Source: Thiothrix unzii
GTDB lineage: Bacteria > Pseudomonadota > Gammaproteobacteria > Thiotrichales > Thiotrichaceae
Direction of reading: 5' to 3'
NCBI RefSeq assembly: GCF_017901175.1
Contig: NZ_CP072793.1
Span: 3,162,001-3,226,000, forward strand
Length of the DNA stretch: 64,000 bases
The position numbers and the translations under genes are program-made. The notes under the pieces are model-generated. The model did not search any database, had not been told where the DNA came from, and saw only the letters and a list, made by a program, of their open reading frames with translations. Below, piece after piece: positions 36,094-44,676 of the stretch. The first letter of the stretch is position 1. Every line of letters starts with the position of its first letter.

Positions 36094-36461
36094 GCCAACG
36101 CATCGACAAATGGTTGTGGGCAGCACGGTTTTTTAAAACGCGCCCACTGGCAGTGGAGGCGATTAACGGCGGGCATGTTCATGTGAATGATGAGCGGGTA
36201 AAGCCGGGGCGGAATGTGCGTCCGGGTGACAAAATTCGCCTTACCAAAGGCTTTGAAACTTGGATTGTTACCGTGGAGGCTCTCAATGAATACCGTCGCC
36301 CGGCATCAGAGGCGCGGTTGTTGTACAGCGAATCCGCGCATCATCAGCAACAACGCGAAGCGGTGATTGAAGAACGGCGTTTACACGGGGTTAATATCAA
36401 AGTGCATAAACCGGATAAACGCCAACGTCGCCTGATTGATCAGTTTAAACAGTCTTGGTAA
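36069..36461 (+). CDS. hslR: Heat-shock protein 15, S4 RNA-binding
   Basis: 130 residues. S4 domain at the N-terminus (QRIDKWLWAARFFKTRPLAVEAINGGHVHVNDERVKPGRNVRPGD) and a basic tail. Hsp15 binds 50S subunits carrying a nascent chain after translation aborts and helps recycle them. The ATG at 36069 is preferred over an upstream TTG at 36048, which would add seven residues before the S4 domain. Confidence 0.92.
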   Translation: MAVEAQNVSQRIDKWLWAARFFKTRPLAVEAINGGHVHVNDERVKPGRNVRPGDKIRLTKGFETWIVTVEALNEYRRPASEARLLYSESAHHQQQREAVIEERRLHGVNIKVHKPDKRQRRLIDQFKQSW

Positions 36462-36477
36462 ACGTGGGAGTTAGCTT

Positions 36478-37467
36478 ATCCGCCGGTTATGGTATCAAGC
36501 ACTAGAGCAACAAAAAGGCGCGGCTTGGGTTAAATGGCTCAATCGCAGTTTAATGTTATTGGTGTTGCTGAATGTCGTCGCGGTAGTGGTGGAATCTGAG
36601 CATCAACTGTATGAGGCATATCAGCTCTATTTCGATGGTTTTGAAATCTTCTCGGTAGCGGTGTTTACCTTGGAATACGGCTTGCGCTTGTGGGTTTGTG
36701 TGGAATCCAGCGATAAAGCTTTACAGCATTCACTACGCGGGCGTTGGCGGTATGTTTATTCGCCTATGGCGTTGATTGATTTATTAGCCATTCTGCCCTT
36801 TTACCTCAGCTTCTTTTTTGGGGTATCGGATTGGCGGGTGTTGCGCAGTTTACGTTTATTACGTTTGTTAAAACTGACGCGCTACTCACGTTCGTTGGCA
36901 TTATTATTGACTGTTATCAGGCAGGAAGCGGACACGCTGATTTCTGCATTATTGATTTTATGCACCCTGATTATGTTAGCAGCAACCGGTATGTATTGGC
37001 TGGAAGGGCATGTGCAGCCGGAAGCATTTGGCAGTATTCCGCGTGCCTTGTGGTGGTCGACGGTAAGCGTGGCAACCGTTGGTTACGGTGATGTGACCCC
37101 GATTACGCAAGCGGGTAAGCTGTTTAGCGGGATCATTATTATTCTGGGTATTGCGATTGCGGCCTTGCCTGCGGCTATTTTAGCGTCAGGCATTATCAAT
37201 GAGTTAAAACGCCGCCGTGAAAGTTTCCGACTGGAAATGGTTCGCGCGATGGAAAACGGTTTCTTGGATTTTGGCGGTTTACGTTATCTGGAAAAAGTCC
37301 GCATCCACATTGGGATCAGTCGTGCGGAAGCGCGTTTGGTGTTTGAGGAAGTGAAGCAGGAAAACCGGCTGCAAACTCAAACCCGTTGCCCGCATTGTGC
37401 GCACTCGTTAATGATTAAACATCCGCCGGGACACGTCCACGTGCATTCGGTGAAATTGCGGGATTAA
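36478..37467 (+). CDS. Voltage-gated-like potassium channel, possible ATC start
   Basis: About 330 residues if started at ATC 36478, 304 from ATG 36553. Six transmembrane segments; S4-like run RVLRSLRLLRLLKLTRYSRSL; pore loop ALWWSTVSVATVGYGDVTPIT with the TVGYGD K+ filter; and a C-terminal cytosolic tail ending in TRCPHCAHSL, a Cys pair unlike most. The ATG at 36553 falls inside the first membrane helix. In-frame upstream codons read RRLWYQALEQQKGAAWVKWLNRS, which is normal for this family, and GGGAG lies 7 bases before ATC, with no ATG, GTG or TTG in frame before the stop at 36472. Confidence 0.85.
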   Translation: MRRLWYQALEQQKGAAWVKWLNRSLMLLVLLNVVAVVVESEHQLYEAYQLYFDGFEIFSVAVFTLEYGLRLWVCVESSDKALQHSLRGRWRYVYSPMALIDLLAILPFYLSFFFGVSDWRVLRSLRLLRLLKLTRYSRSLALLLTVIRQEADTLISALLILCTLIMLAATGMYWLEGHVQPEAFGSIPRALWWSTVSVATVGYGDVTPITQAGKLFSGIIIILGIAIAALPAAILASGIINELKRRRESFRLEMVRAMENGFLDFGGLRYLEKVRIHIGISRAEARLVFEEVKQENRLQTQTRCPHCAHSLMIKHPPGHVHVHSVKLRD

Positions 37468-37486
37468 AGGCAAAACGGAGTTATTT

Positions 37487-39907
37487 ATGTCAGTGTTTCG
37501 CCCGTTAAAAGCGTTGTTTTTCTTGGTATTGGTGCTGGTCGCCGCTATTGCCGTTTTTGTTCTCACCTTTGATGCGAACCGCTACAAGCCAGACTTAGCA
37601 GCGTTGGTCAAGGCTAAAACCGGGCGTGAATTGAGCATTAACGGTGATATTCAGTTGTCGCTTTACCCCAATTTAGCATTGCGCTTGCAGCAGGTGAGTC
37701 TGGGCAATGCTGCCGGATTCAGCGGGGAAGCCTTTGCAAAAGCCGAACAAGCGCGCGTATCGGTGCAAGTGTTGCCCTTGTTGCAACAGCAATTACGGGT
37801 AAATGAGGTGACGTTGCAAGGCATGACGTTGCACTTACAGCGTAATAAAGCAGGCAATACCAACTGGGCGGATTTATTGCCGGGTAATGCGCAGCAATCG
37901 GATGATCCGGTGGGTCAGGTGATTGCGCGGTTGTTGGGCAATTTCATGGTGGCGGGCATTAGCGTTAACGATTCCACTATCCAGTGGCATGATGCGCAAA
38001 GCGGGCAAACCTTAAGTCTCGCGCCGCTGAATTTACAAACAGGCGCATTACGCCCCGGCAAGCCTGTGGCGATTCGCTTTGCAACACACCTTCAGCAAAA
38101 CACTCCGTTACTGGATGCGACGCTGGAAGGCACAACCACCGCACAACTGGCGGAAAATCAGCAGGATTTCAGCCTCACCGCGCTGCAATTACAAGCGCAA
38201 TTGCGACATAAACCCGCACAAGGGGACACATTGGGGCTGAATCTCAGTGCGGCGGTTGACGGCAATTTGCAAACTAAAGCTCTCGCATTCAACGGGTTAG
38301 TGGCGCACGTCGACTTGAGCAGTAAAGCGCAGGGCAAGCTGCAAGCCGATGTCAAAGGTACATTACGGGGTGAAACCGCCGCGCAGCAGTATTTTATGCC
38401 CGATCTGCAAGCGCAGGTGCAATTGCCACAAGGCAAGGTGCAACTCAGCGGGCGGTTACAGGCTAATCTTGCGCAGGAAACACTCAGTATCGCCGGGCTG
38501 CACTTGCAGGCTGGATTGAATCATCCGCAAGCGGGGCAAGTAGACTCGAATCTTACCGCCGATATGCATTGGGACATGGCGAGTCAATTAATCAAACTCG
38601 ATGCAATGCAAGCGCACGCCAAAACCCAAGGTGGTCAAGCACCGCTGCAAACCGCCGATATACAAGCCAGTGGCAGTACCCGTTTGCAATTGGCACAACA
38701 GCAATTGACGGTGGGTGGCTTAAAGCTCACCACGCAATTACAAGGTGACGGCATTCCCGGTGGTCAGTTGCGGCAGCAAGGCCAAGGTGAGGTTAATCTC
38801 AATTGGGGTACAGGCAAAGGCAAGCTGGAGCTGTTTCAAACCCAGTTAACCCTGATGGGGCAACAATTAAACGGTAAATTGCTGCTACGTGACCCGTTGG
38901 CAGCGTTAGCGATGGAGGGTGAATTCAAGGCCGATACCCTGAATTACCCGCCGTTTCAGTTGCAAAAAGCCACCTTGGGAGTGCAAATGGCGAACGGCGT
39001 GTTGACCTTGGCTCCGCAGGGAACCTTGTTCAAAGGTGCGTATCAGGGAACGATTAAGCTCTATACCCAGCAAACGCCTGTCAGCTTACAGATGACCCAT
39101 AAAACCAGCGGATTGCGTACCGAAGAGCTGTTTTTTGCCCTGAATAACGATAAAACCATTACCGGCGCACTGAATTTGACCGCCAATCTCAGTTCTGTTG
39201 CCGGGGACGCGCGCGCGTTTAAGCAAAATCTCAACGGTACGCTGGATGTGGCATTGAAAGACGGCACAATCCGCGATTCCAACCTTGCGCAAAAAACCCA
39301 GCAGGTAGTGAAACTGTTTGAAAAAGAACGTACCAACGAGGCGGGGGCAAAAGAAGTGGCATTCACCACCTTGGGCGGTCAATGGCAGGTGCAGCGCGGT
39401 GTTTTTCACACCGATGAAAACGTGTTGCTGGCTCCGCACTTTCAGATCAAAGGCAGCGGTGATGTCAATGTGGTGAATGAATCGCTGGATGTGAAATTAC
39501 GCATCAGTGAAAAACCCAAAGCGGATCAGCCTGAAGGTTTATTCGCACCGTTGCGAGTACACGGGGCGTGGAGCAATCTCAGTTACGCTTTGGAGCTGGA
39601 TATTTTATTGAAAGCGTTAGCACAGCGTGAACTCGACAAGGAAAAAGCCAAGTTAACCGAAAAACTGGAAGCGGAAAAACAAAAGCAACTGGACGCGCTC
39701 AAAGCCAAAGCCGACGCAGAGAAAGCCAAGTTGGAACAACGCCTGACTGATGAAAAAGCCAAACTGGAACAGCGTTTGCAAGACAAAGTGCAGCAGCATT
39801 TAGGCACTGGCAGCAGTACGACTGACCCGAATGCACCCAGCGTGGAAGAGCAATTGAAGCAGAAAGTTGAAGATGAGCTAAAGCAAAAGCTTAAAGGTTT
39901 GTTTTAA
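37487..39907 (+). CDS. AsmA-family protein
   Basis: 806 residues. N-terminal transmembrane anchor, then AsmA N-terminal motif (FDANRYKPDLAALVKAKTGRELSINGDI), a long beta-rich repeating region (the bridge-type groove used for lipid transfer), an AsmA C-terminal domain (TGALNLTANLSSVAGDARAFKQNLNGTLDVALKDGTI), and a C-terminal charged coiled coil (EKAKLEQRLTDEKAKLEQRL). AsmA-like proteins span the periplasm and affect outer-membrane lipid transport. It lies 19 bases after the ion-channel gene. Confidence 0.9.
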   Translation: MSVFRPLKALFFLVLVLVAAIAVFVLTFDANRYKPDLAALVKAKTGRELSINGDIQLSLYPNLALRLQQVSLGNAAGFSGEAFAKAEQARVSVQVLPLLQQQLRVNEVTLQGMTLHLQRNKAGNTNWADLLPGNAQQSDDPVGQVIARLLGNFMVAGISVNDSTIQWHDAQSGQTLSLAPLNLQTGALRPGKPVAIRFATHLQQNTPLLDATLEGTTTAQLAENQQDFSLTALQLQAQLRHKPAQGDTLGLNLSAAVDGNLQTKALAFNGLVAHVDLSSKAQGKLQADVKGTLRGETAAQQYFMPDLQAQVQLPQGKVQLSGRLQANLAQETLSIAGLHLQAGLNHPQAGQVDSNLTADMHWDMASQLIKLDAMQAHAKTQGGQAPLQTADIQASGSTRLQLAQQQLTVGGLKLTTQLQGDGIPGGQLRQQGQGEVNLNWGTGKGKLELFQTQLTLMGQQLNGKLLLRDPLAALAMEGEFKADTLNYPPFQLQKATLGVQMANGVLTLAPQGTLFKGAYQGTIKLYTQQTPVSLQMTHKTSGLRTEELFFALNNDKTITGALNLTANLSSVAGDARAFKQNLNGTLDVALKDGTIRDSNLAQKTQQVVKLFEKERTNEAGAKEVAFTTLGGQWQVQRGVFHTDENVLLAPHFQIKGSGDVNVVNESLDVKLRISEKPKADQPEGLFAPLRVHGAWSNLSYALELDILLKALAQRELDKEKAKLTEKLEAEKQKQLDALKAKADAEKAKLEQRLTDEKAKLEQRLQDKVQQHLGTGSSTTDPNAPSVEEQLKQKVEDELKQKLKGLF

Positions 39908-39910
39908 GCA

Positions 39911-39932
39911 GGGGCAGCAAAGACACTGCCCC
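39911..39932. terminator. Hairpin between convergent asmA-like and prk genes
   Basis: GGGGCAG/CTGCCCC (39911-39917 with 39926-39932), 8-base loop, between two converging genes 37 bases apart. There is no T-run on either side, so intrinsic termination is uncertain; a bidirectional stop element is possible. Confidence 0.45.
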
Positions 39933-39944
39933 GACCAGCAGAAC

Positions 39945-40862
39945 TTACGCGTTGTTACGGCGTTCGATCATGTCGTGAATGATAGGGTTCAGGATTAATT
40001 CCATCGCCAATACCATTTTACCACCGGGAACCACGATACTGTTGCGACGTGACATGAAGGAGTCATGGATCATCGACAACAGGAACGGGAAGTCCACATT
40101 AAACGCTTTCGGATCAGCGAAACGGATAATCACGAAGCTCTCATCAGCCGTTGGAATGTCACGCGCGATAAACGGGTTAGACGTATCCACGGTCGGCACG
40201 CGCTGGAAGTTGATGTGCGTGCGTGAGAATTGCGGGGTAATGTGGTTAATGTAGTCCGGCATCCGACGCATAATGGTGTCGACGGTTGCTTCCGGTGAAT
40301 AGCCGCGTTCCGCATGGTCACGTGAAATCTTTTGGATCCACTCCAAGTTAACGCTAGGCACAACGCCGATACCCAAATCCACGTACTTGGCTACGTCGTA
40401 ACCGCCGTATTTTTTGTCGTCAGTAGCGTCTTTTACCAAACCATGCAAACCTTCATAGAACAGGATGTCGGTGTTGGCTTCGGTATCTTCCCACGGGGTA
40501 AATTCACCCGAACCGGATGCACAAGCTACGCCCAGCGCAGCTAAACGCTGTTGGTGATGTACGGCTTCCGCGTCATTGTGGAGGTAATAACGCTTTTTAC
40601 CGCTGCCGGTTTCGCCGTAGCTTTTGAATAATGCTTCTAACGCATGGAAATCGTTGGCTTGTGGGCCAAAGTGACTGAAATCTGCTTCAACTGCGGCACG
40701 TTGCTTGAATTCAGTACGAGTAACGCTGTGAAAACTGTCGCCCTCGACCACGGCGGCGGTGATTTTCTCGCGGAAGAAAATGTGCTCAAACGCACGTTTA
40801 ACAAACGTTGTTCCCGCACCGGAGGAACCTGTTACTGCAATAACCGGGTGTTTCTTTGACAT
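39945..40862 (-). CDS. prk: Phosphoribulokinase
   Basis: 305 residues, class I (proteobacterial) phosphoribulokinase length. It makes ribulose-1,5-bisphosphate from ribulose-5-phosphate and ATP in the Calvin cycle. Visible: P-loop-like AVTGSSGAGTTFVKRAF, VEGDSFHSVTR, EFTPWEDTEANTDILFYEGLHG with the catalytic Asp/Glu region, and RMPDYINHITPQFSRTHINFQRVP. AGGAG lies 8 bases before the ATG. RuBisCO is not in this window. Confidence 0.97.
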   Translation of the reverse strand: MSKKHPVIAVTGSSGAGTTFVKRAFEHIFFREKITAAVVEGDSFHSVTRTEFKQRAAVEADFSHFGPQANDFHALEALFKSYGETGSGKKRYYLHNDAEAVHHQQRLAALGVACASGSGEFTPWEDTEANTDILFYEGLHGLVKDATDDKKYGGYDVAKYVDLGIGVVPSVNLEWIQKISRDHAERGYSPEATVDTIMRRMPDYINHITPQFSRTHINFQRVPTVDTSNPFIARDIPTADESFVIIRFADPKAFNVDFPFLLSMIHDSFMSRRNSIVVPGGKMVLAMELILNPIIHDMIERRNNA

Positions 40863-41038
40863 TCGTCGTTCTCCTCATTGAATCTGTGATTGCGCAATCC
40901 CCCTGCATTCTAACCAAACCTGACAGCCCCCTATATATGCCTTTTGATAGGGATACGCGGAATCTGCCTGCGGTTACTGCGTTGCGGTAAGGCGCGTGCT
41001 ACAGTTTGCGCAGGAATTCCCTGAATGTGGAGGTGTGT

Positions 41039-41329
41039 ATGTCGTCTATGAGTTTGTGGATTAACACGGTAGTCAGCGTACTCGGTGTGCTCGTGGGTGC
41101 ATTTTTAGCAATGGGTAGCGTCATTAGCATTGCCAATATGCAGATTTCGTGGAGCGGTGCGTTGTTAGTCTCAGCGATGCTGGTTCCTGTTGCGTTTGCC
41201 ATTTCCGGGATTGGGGCGTGGTGGGCGTATTCGCTGGATGCTTACCAATGGGTGCATTATTTAATGGCCTTACCGTGGGTTTACCTTGTGATGTTTGTGA
41301 TGGCTATGTTGGTGGCGTTTAAGTGGTAA
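41039..41329 (+). CDS. Small integral membrane protein
   Basis: 96 residues with three hydrophobic helices (about 8-34, 38-60 and 68-95) and almost no soluble part. No family recognised. GGAGG lies 5 bases before the ATG, which decides the start. Its stop shares bases with the start of the next gene (TAATG), implying coupling to the DUF3616-like protein. Confidence 0.75.
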   Translation: MSSMSLWINTVVSVLGVLVGAFLAMGSVISIANMQISWSGALLVSAMLVPVAFAISGIGAWWAYSLDAYQWVHYLMALPWVYLVMFVMAMLVAFKW

Positions 41330-42405
41330 TGATTGAAAATAGCCCAGTGAATACCGTGTTATTGCAGTTTGCAGCCCCCGCATATGAGTGCCGCGATGCC
41401 TTATCCGCTGTGGTGCAAATCGGTGACAGTTTGTGGGTTGCCAATGATGAAAGCATCCATCTGGAGCGTTTGCTGCATCAAGGTGTAAACACAGACAATC
41501 AGCCGCTATACGCCGCGCACACACGCTTTGCGTTGCACGATTATTTGCAATTACCGATAGCAGCGGATGCCGAAGACAACGAAGTCGATGTGGAAGGCTT
41601 GGCCTATCACGATGGCTTTTTGTGGGTCGTGGGTTCGCACAGTCTCAAGCGCAGCAAGCCCAAAACGGGCAAATTAGCCAGCAAAGGCATTGAGCGTTTA
41701 GGGGCTATCGTACCCGACCCCAACCGCTATTTGATTGCACGTATTCCCTTGACGCACGTTGATGGCCTGCCGGTATTGCAAGCACCGGGAGCGCATTTAC
41801 CGTTACATATTGATGGCAATGCATTGATGGAAGCGTTACGCGATGACCCGCATATCAAGCCTTTCCTGCAAATCCCCGGCAAAGACAACGGCTTCGATGT
41901 GGAAGGTTTGGCGGTGATTGGTACACGCTTATTCCTCGGTTTGCGCGGGCCAGTATTGCGCGGCTGGGCGGTGTTGCTGGAAATCGAGTGTGTGGAAGAT
42001 GACGATGATCCCACCGTGCTGAAGCTGGCGCGTATCGGCGAGGAGGATCGCCCCTACCGTAAACATTTCCTGCAACTGGATGGTTTGGGAATCCGCGATT
42101 TGTGCGTGCAAGGTGAGGATTTGCTGATTTTGGCGGGGCCTACCATGAGTCTGGATGGCCCGGTACGGGTTTACCGTTGGCAGGGCGGGGCAAAACCGGA
42201 TGGGGAAAGCCTGATTCCCCGCGATGTGCTTGAGGTGGTGGCGGAAATTCCGCATGGTTACGGTGATGACCACGCGGAAGGGTTGTGTTTGTTTACACAG
42301 GGTGATGACGCAACCGCGTTGTTGGTGGTGTATGACAATGCGGCGCAAGGGCGTAAGCGTGGGGAGGATGGGGTGTTGGGGGATGTGTTTACGTTGAATT
42401 TTTAG
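41329..42405 (+). CDS. DUF3616-type beta-propeller-like protein
   Basis: 358 residues. Repeated strands with the DUF3616 signature EVDVEGLAYHDGFLWVVGSHSLKRSKP and a second FDVEGLAVIGTRLFLGLRGPVLRGWAVLLEI. It has no signal peptide. Function unknown; the repeated DVEGLA motif suggests a propeller binding a metal or ligand. Translationally coupled to the small membrane protein before it. Confidence 0.85.
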   Translation: MIENSPVNTVLLQFAAPAYECRDALSAVVQIGDSLWVANDESIHLERLLHQGVNTDNQPLYAAHTRFALHDYLQLPIAADAEDNEVDVEGLAYHDGFLWVVGSHSLKRSKPKTGKLASKGIERLGAIVPDPNRYLIARIPLTHVDGLPVLQAPGAHLPLHIDGNALMEALRDDPHIKPFLQIPGKDNGFDVEGLAVIGTRLFLGLRGPVLRGWAVLLEIECVEDDDDPTVLKLARIGEEDRPYRKHFLQLDGLGIRDLCVQGEDLLILAGPTMSLDGPVRVYRWQGGAKPDGESLIPRDVLEVVAEIPHGYGDDHAEGLCLFTQGDDATALLVVYDNAAQGRKRGEDGVLGDVFTLNF

Positions 42406-42496
42406 GTTTATAAACAATGATTTGGCTAATATGGAATTGGATTCCAGATTGATCGAGGTTTTAGTATTCTTGCCCGATTGAAGGCAACTGACTACA

Positions 42497-42516
42497 ATGC
42501 TTTCATATGAAAGCAT
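42497..42516. promoter_or_regulatory. Perfect 20-bp palindromic operator of the toxin-antitoxin pair
   Basis: ATGCTTTCATATGAAAGCAT is a perfect palindrome with no loop, 20 bases upstream of the FitA-like antitoxin ATG and next to an AGGAGAG ribosome-binding site. FitA/RHH antitoxins bind such inverted repeats to repress their own operon, so this is the likely operator. Confidence 0.8.
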
Positions 42517-42536
42517 AATAGGAATAGGAGAGTACT

Positions 42537-42767
42537 ATGGCTAGTTTAAGCATTCGTAAACTGGAAGATGAAACGCTGCAACGCTTGCGCATCCGTGCTG
42601 CCCAGCATCAGGTGTCGATGGAAGAAGAAGTGCGGCGTATTTTGCGGTTGGCGGTGATGCCTCCCGAACGTTTGGGTCGGTTAGCGCAGCAGTTCTTTGG
42701 AGAACGCTACGGTGTGGAACTGAACCTGCCAACTCGTGAAGTCTATGCACCCGTGAGTTTTGACTGA
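42537..42767 (+). CDS. FitA-like ribbon-helix-helix antitoxin
   Basis: 76 residues. Ribbon-helix-helix N-terminus (LSIRKLEDETLQRLRIRAAQHQVSMEEEVRRILRLAV), the FitA/VapB type, followed by a C-terminal peptide for toxin binding. It is joined to the PIN toxin gene by a TGATG overlap and controlled, by inference, through the palindrome just upstream. Confidence 0.9.
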   Translation: MASLSIRKLEDETLQRLRIRAAQHQVSMEEEVRRILRLAVMPPERLGRLAQQFFGERYGVELNLPTREVYAPVSFD

Positions 42768-43189
42768 TGATCGTGTTAGACACCAATATCATTTCCGAAG
42801 TGATGCGCCCACAGCCTTCGCCCACTGTACTCACATGGCTGGATCAGCAAGATACCCCGAACCTGTTTGTGACCACGATTACCCTTGCCGAAATCCGCTA
42901 CGGCTTGGGTGTCATGCCGGATGGTGAACGTAAACGCCGCCTCAGCGCACAATTTGAAGCGTATATTGGGCGAGCGTTTGAAGGGCGTATTCTCGATTTC
43001 ACAGCGGAAGCGGCAAGCCACTACGCAGACATCATGAGCCACCGGAGAACTATTGGCTTGCCCATGAGCATGGCAGATGGACAGATTGCGGGAATTGTCA
43101 GTGCGCATCACTTTGCGGTTGCTACCCGTAATACCAAAGATTTTGAACAGTGCGGGCTTGAACTGATCAATCCGTTTGAGGTGATTTGA
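42767..43189 (+). CDS. FitB-like PIN-domain toxin
   Basis: 140 residues. PIN fold with D5 in VLDTNIISEVMRP, the Glu in TLAEIRYGL, the Asp in MSMADGQIAGI, and the late ATRNTKDF Asp. The VLDTN-x-ISE start and AEIRYG motif place it with FitB/VapC ribonucleases. Second PIN-type pair in the window, of a different antitoxin class from the pair at 16.2 kb. Confidence 0.92.
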   Translation: MIVLDTNIISEVMRPQPSPTVLTWLDQQDTPNLFVTTITLAEIRYGLGVMPDGERKRRLSAQFEAYIGRAFEGRILDFTAEAASHYADIMSHRRTIGLPMSMADGQIAGIVSAHHFAVATRNTKDFEQCGLELINPFEVI

Positions 43190-43328
43190 CAAGTATGCTT
43201 TATATGTAGAGGAAATATTTTTACAACATAAATTTTTGATGCGATAATTCCGATTTATGAAATTTATTTTCATCTCGGTGATGAAGTAATATTTTTGATT
43301 ACGGTAACTATCATGAGTGAGGCTTTAG

Positions 43329-43781
43329 ATGGCGGATTCTACGGATGTTTTACTGAAATTTGTTGAGCAGCAATGGATTGAAGCTAAACAAGCAGAAGAT
43401 CAGCGCTCAATTATGACAAATATTATTTTGGTTATAGTCGCTGCCATTATTGGTTTTATAGCTCAAAAAGGCTTGAATAACAATGTTTTATTTTTATCAA
43501 TTCTTTTAATTATTTTGGGATTGTATGGCGCTATTGTTAGTGCAAAGCTTTATGAAAGACATCAGTTTCACATTAGCCGTTTGACTTCTTGGAGAAAAAA
43601 AATAGATGAACTAAATCCTGACACCAAGCTAGAAGCCCTAAAATCTGAAGCTAACATAAGTCATTACCAAAGATTTCCTGTTATTAAGAAAATTAAATTG
43701 TATTATCTTTGGATGGCACTGCACTTGATGATTGCATTTGGTGGAGTTATTTTGACTGTGATTATAATTTTCTTTTCCTGA
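43329..43781 (+). CDS. Three-TM protein partnered with TIR gene
   Basis: 150 residues. An amphipathic N-terminus (LLKFVEQQWIEAKQAEDQRS), then membrane helices at about 29-46, 53-71 and 126-148, with a cytosolic helical loop (about 75-122: YERHQFHISRLTSWRKKIDEL). No family assigned. Codon use is far richer in A/T than core genes here. The TIR gene starts 14 bases after its stop. In known two-gene immune systems a membrane partner is often the effector or anchor; that role is inferred. Confidence 0.75.
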   Translation: MADSTDVLLKFVEQQWIEAKQAEDQRSIMTNIILVIVAAIIGFIAQKGLNNNVLFLSILLIILGLYGAIVSAKLYERHQFHISRLTSWRKKIDELNPDTKLEALKSEANISHYQRFPVIKKIKLYYLWMALHLMIAFGGVILTVIIIFFS

Positions 43782-43795
43782 TTTTTGGGTTTTTT

Positions 43796-44665
43796 ATGGA
43801 ACAAGAAAATTTCAAAATCTTTATTAGCTGGTCCAAGCCAGTAAGTAAAAATGTTGCAAAAATATTAGCTACTTGGCTTGAATTATTTTTTAAACCAAGT
43901 GTGAAGACTTTTATGTCTGAAAGAGATATTCCTCCAGGTGTTGAGTCTATTAATAGAGTAACAGCAGAGTTGAGAAAAGCTAATGCTGGAATATTTTGCA
44001 TTACATCTGAAAATCTTGCTGATGCAAGTTCATGGATTCCATCAGAAGCCGGAAGTGTTGCTCATAATCCTCAGAGCACTGATAGTACAGAAAACTTGCT
44101 AATCCCTTTCATTTTTGATGCAGAAGAGGTTGACTTGAATACTGAGTCATTTAGAGGAATTTTGAGGTCAAAAGAGAGAGTTTTTTGGAATCAAGAAGAT
44201 AAAATTAAAGTGATGTTAAAAGAAATAAATGACAGACTATCTACTGCTGATCTGGCAAATCTCAATGAATCTCTTTTTGATAGGAGATTTTCCGGATATT
44301 ACCCGAAGCTTGCAACTAATCTTAGAAATATGTCAAAAAATAATGACTCGCAAATTTTAGAAGGGGTTTTGAATAGGGTTGATTTAACTGAATGGGAGAA
44401 TCAGGTATTATGGCAAGCCTTTAAGAAAGGTAACTTGTGGAATGATTATTTTATTACTTTAGATAAAGCTTATGAAATAATCAATTATGATGGATATTGT
44501 TATGGTGCAGTATTTCAAGCAATGATTCTCTTGGAGGTTAGAGGATTGATTGAAATGCAGTCATGTGGTGTTCCGGGGTTTAAACTAACCTTTGAAGCTA
44601 TTAAAAGAATGCAAAAACTTGATACTTACGCATCTAGTCAGTATTTAAAAACCAACTGTCGCTAG
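43796..44665 (+). CDS. TIR-domain protein, putative NADase sensor/effector
   Basis: 289 residues. The TIR domain takes about residues 5-130: first strand FKIFISWSKP, SERDIPPGV box, AGIFCITSENL strand, and SSWIPSEAGSV, where the W-I-x2-E-A-G motif carries E84 in the place of the catalytic Glu of NAD-cleaving bacterial TIR proteins. The C-terminal part (about 195-285) looks like a winged helix (EVRGLIEMQSCGVPGFKLTFEAIKRM). ATG 43796 is chosen because the first TIR strand follows at once. AT-rich like its partner. Confidence 0.88.
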   Translation: MEQENFKIFISWSKPVSKNVAKILATWLELFFKPSVKTFMSERDIPPGVESINRVTAELRKANAGIFCITSENLADASSWIPSEAGSVAHNPQSTDSTENLLIPFIFDAEEVDLNTESFRGILRSKERVFWNQEDKIKVMLKEINDRLSTADLANLNESLFDRRFSGYYPKLATNLRNMSKNNDSQILEGVLNRVDLTEWENQVLWQAFKKGNLWNDYFITLDKAYEIINYDGYCYGAVFQAMILLEVRGLIEMQSCGVPGFKLTFEAIKRMQKLDTYASSQYLKTNCR

Positions 44666-44676
44666 TCTAAATTGCT

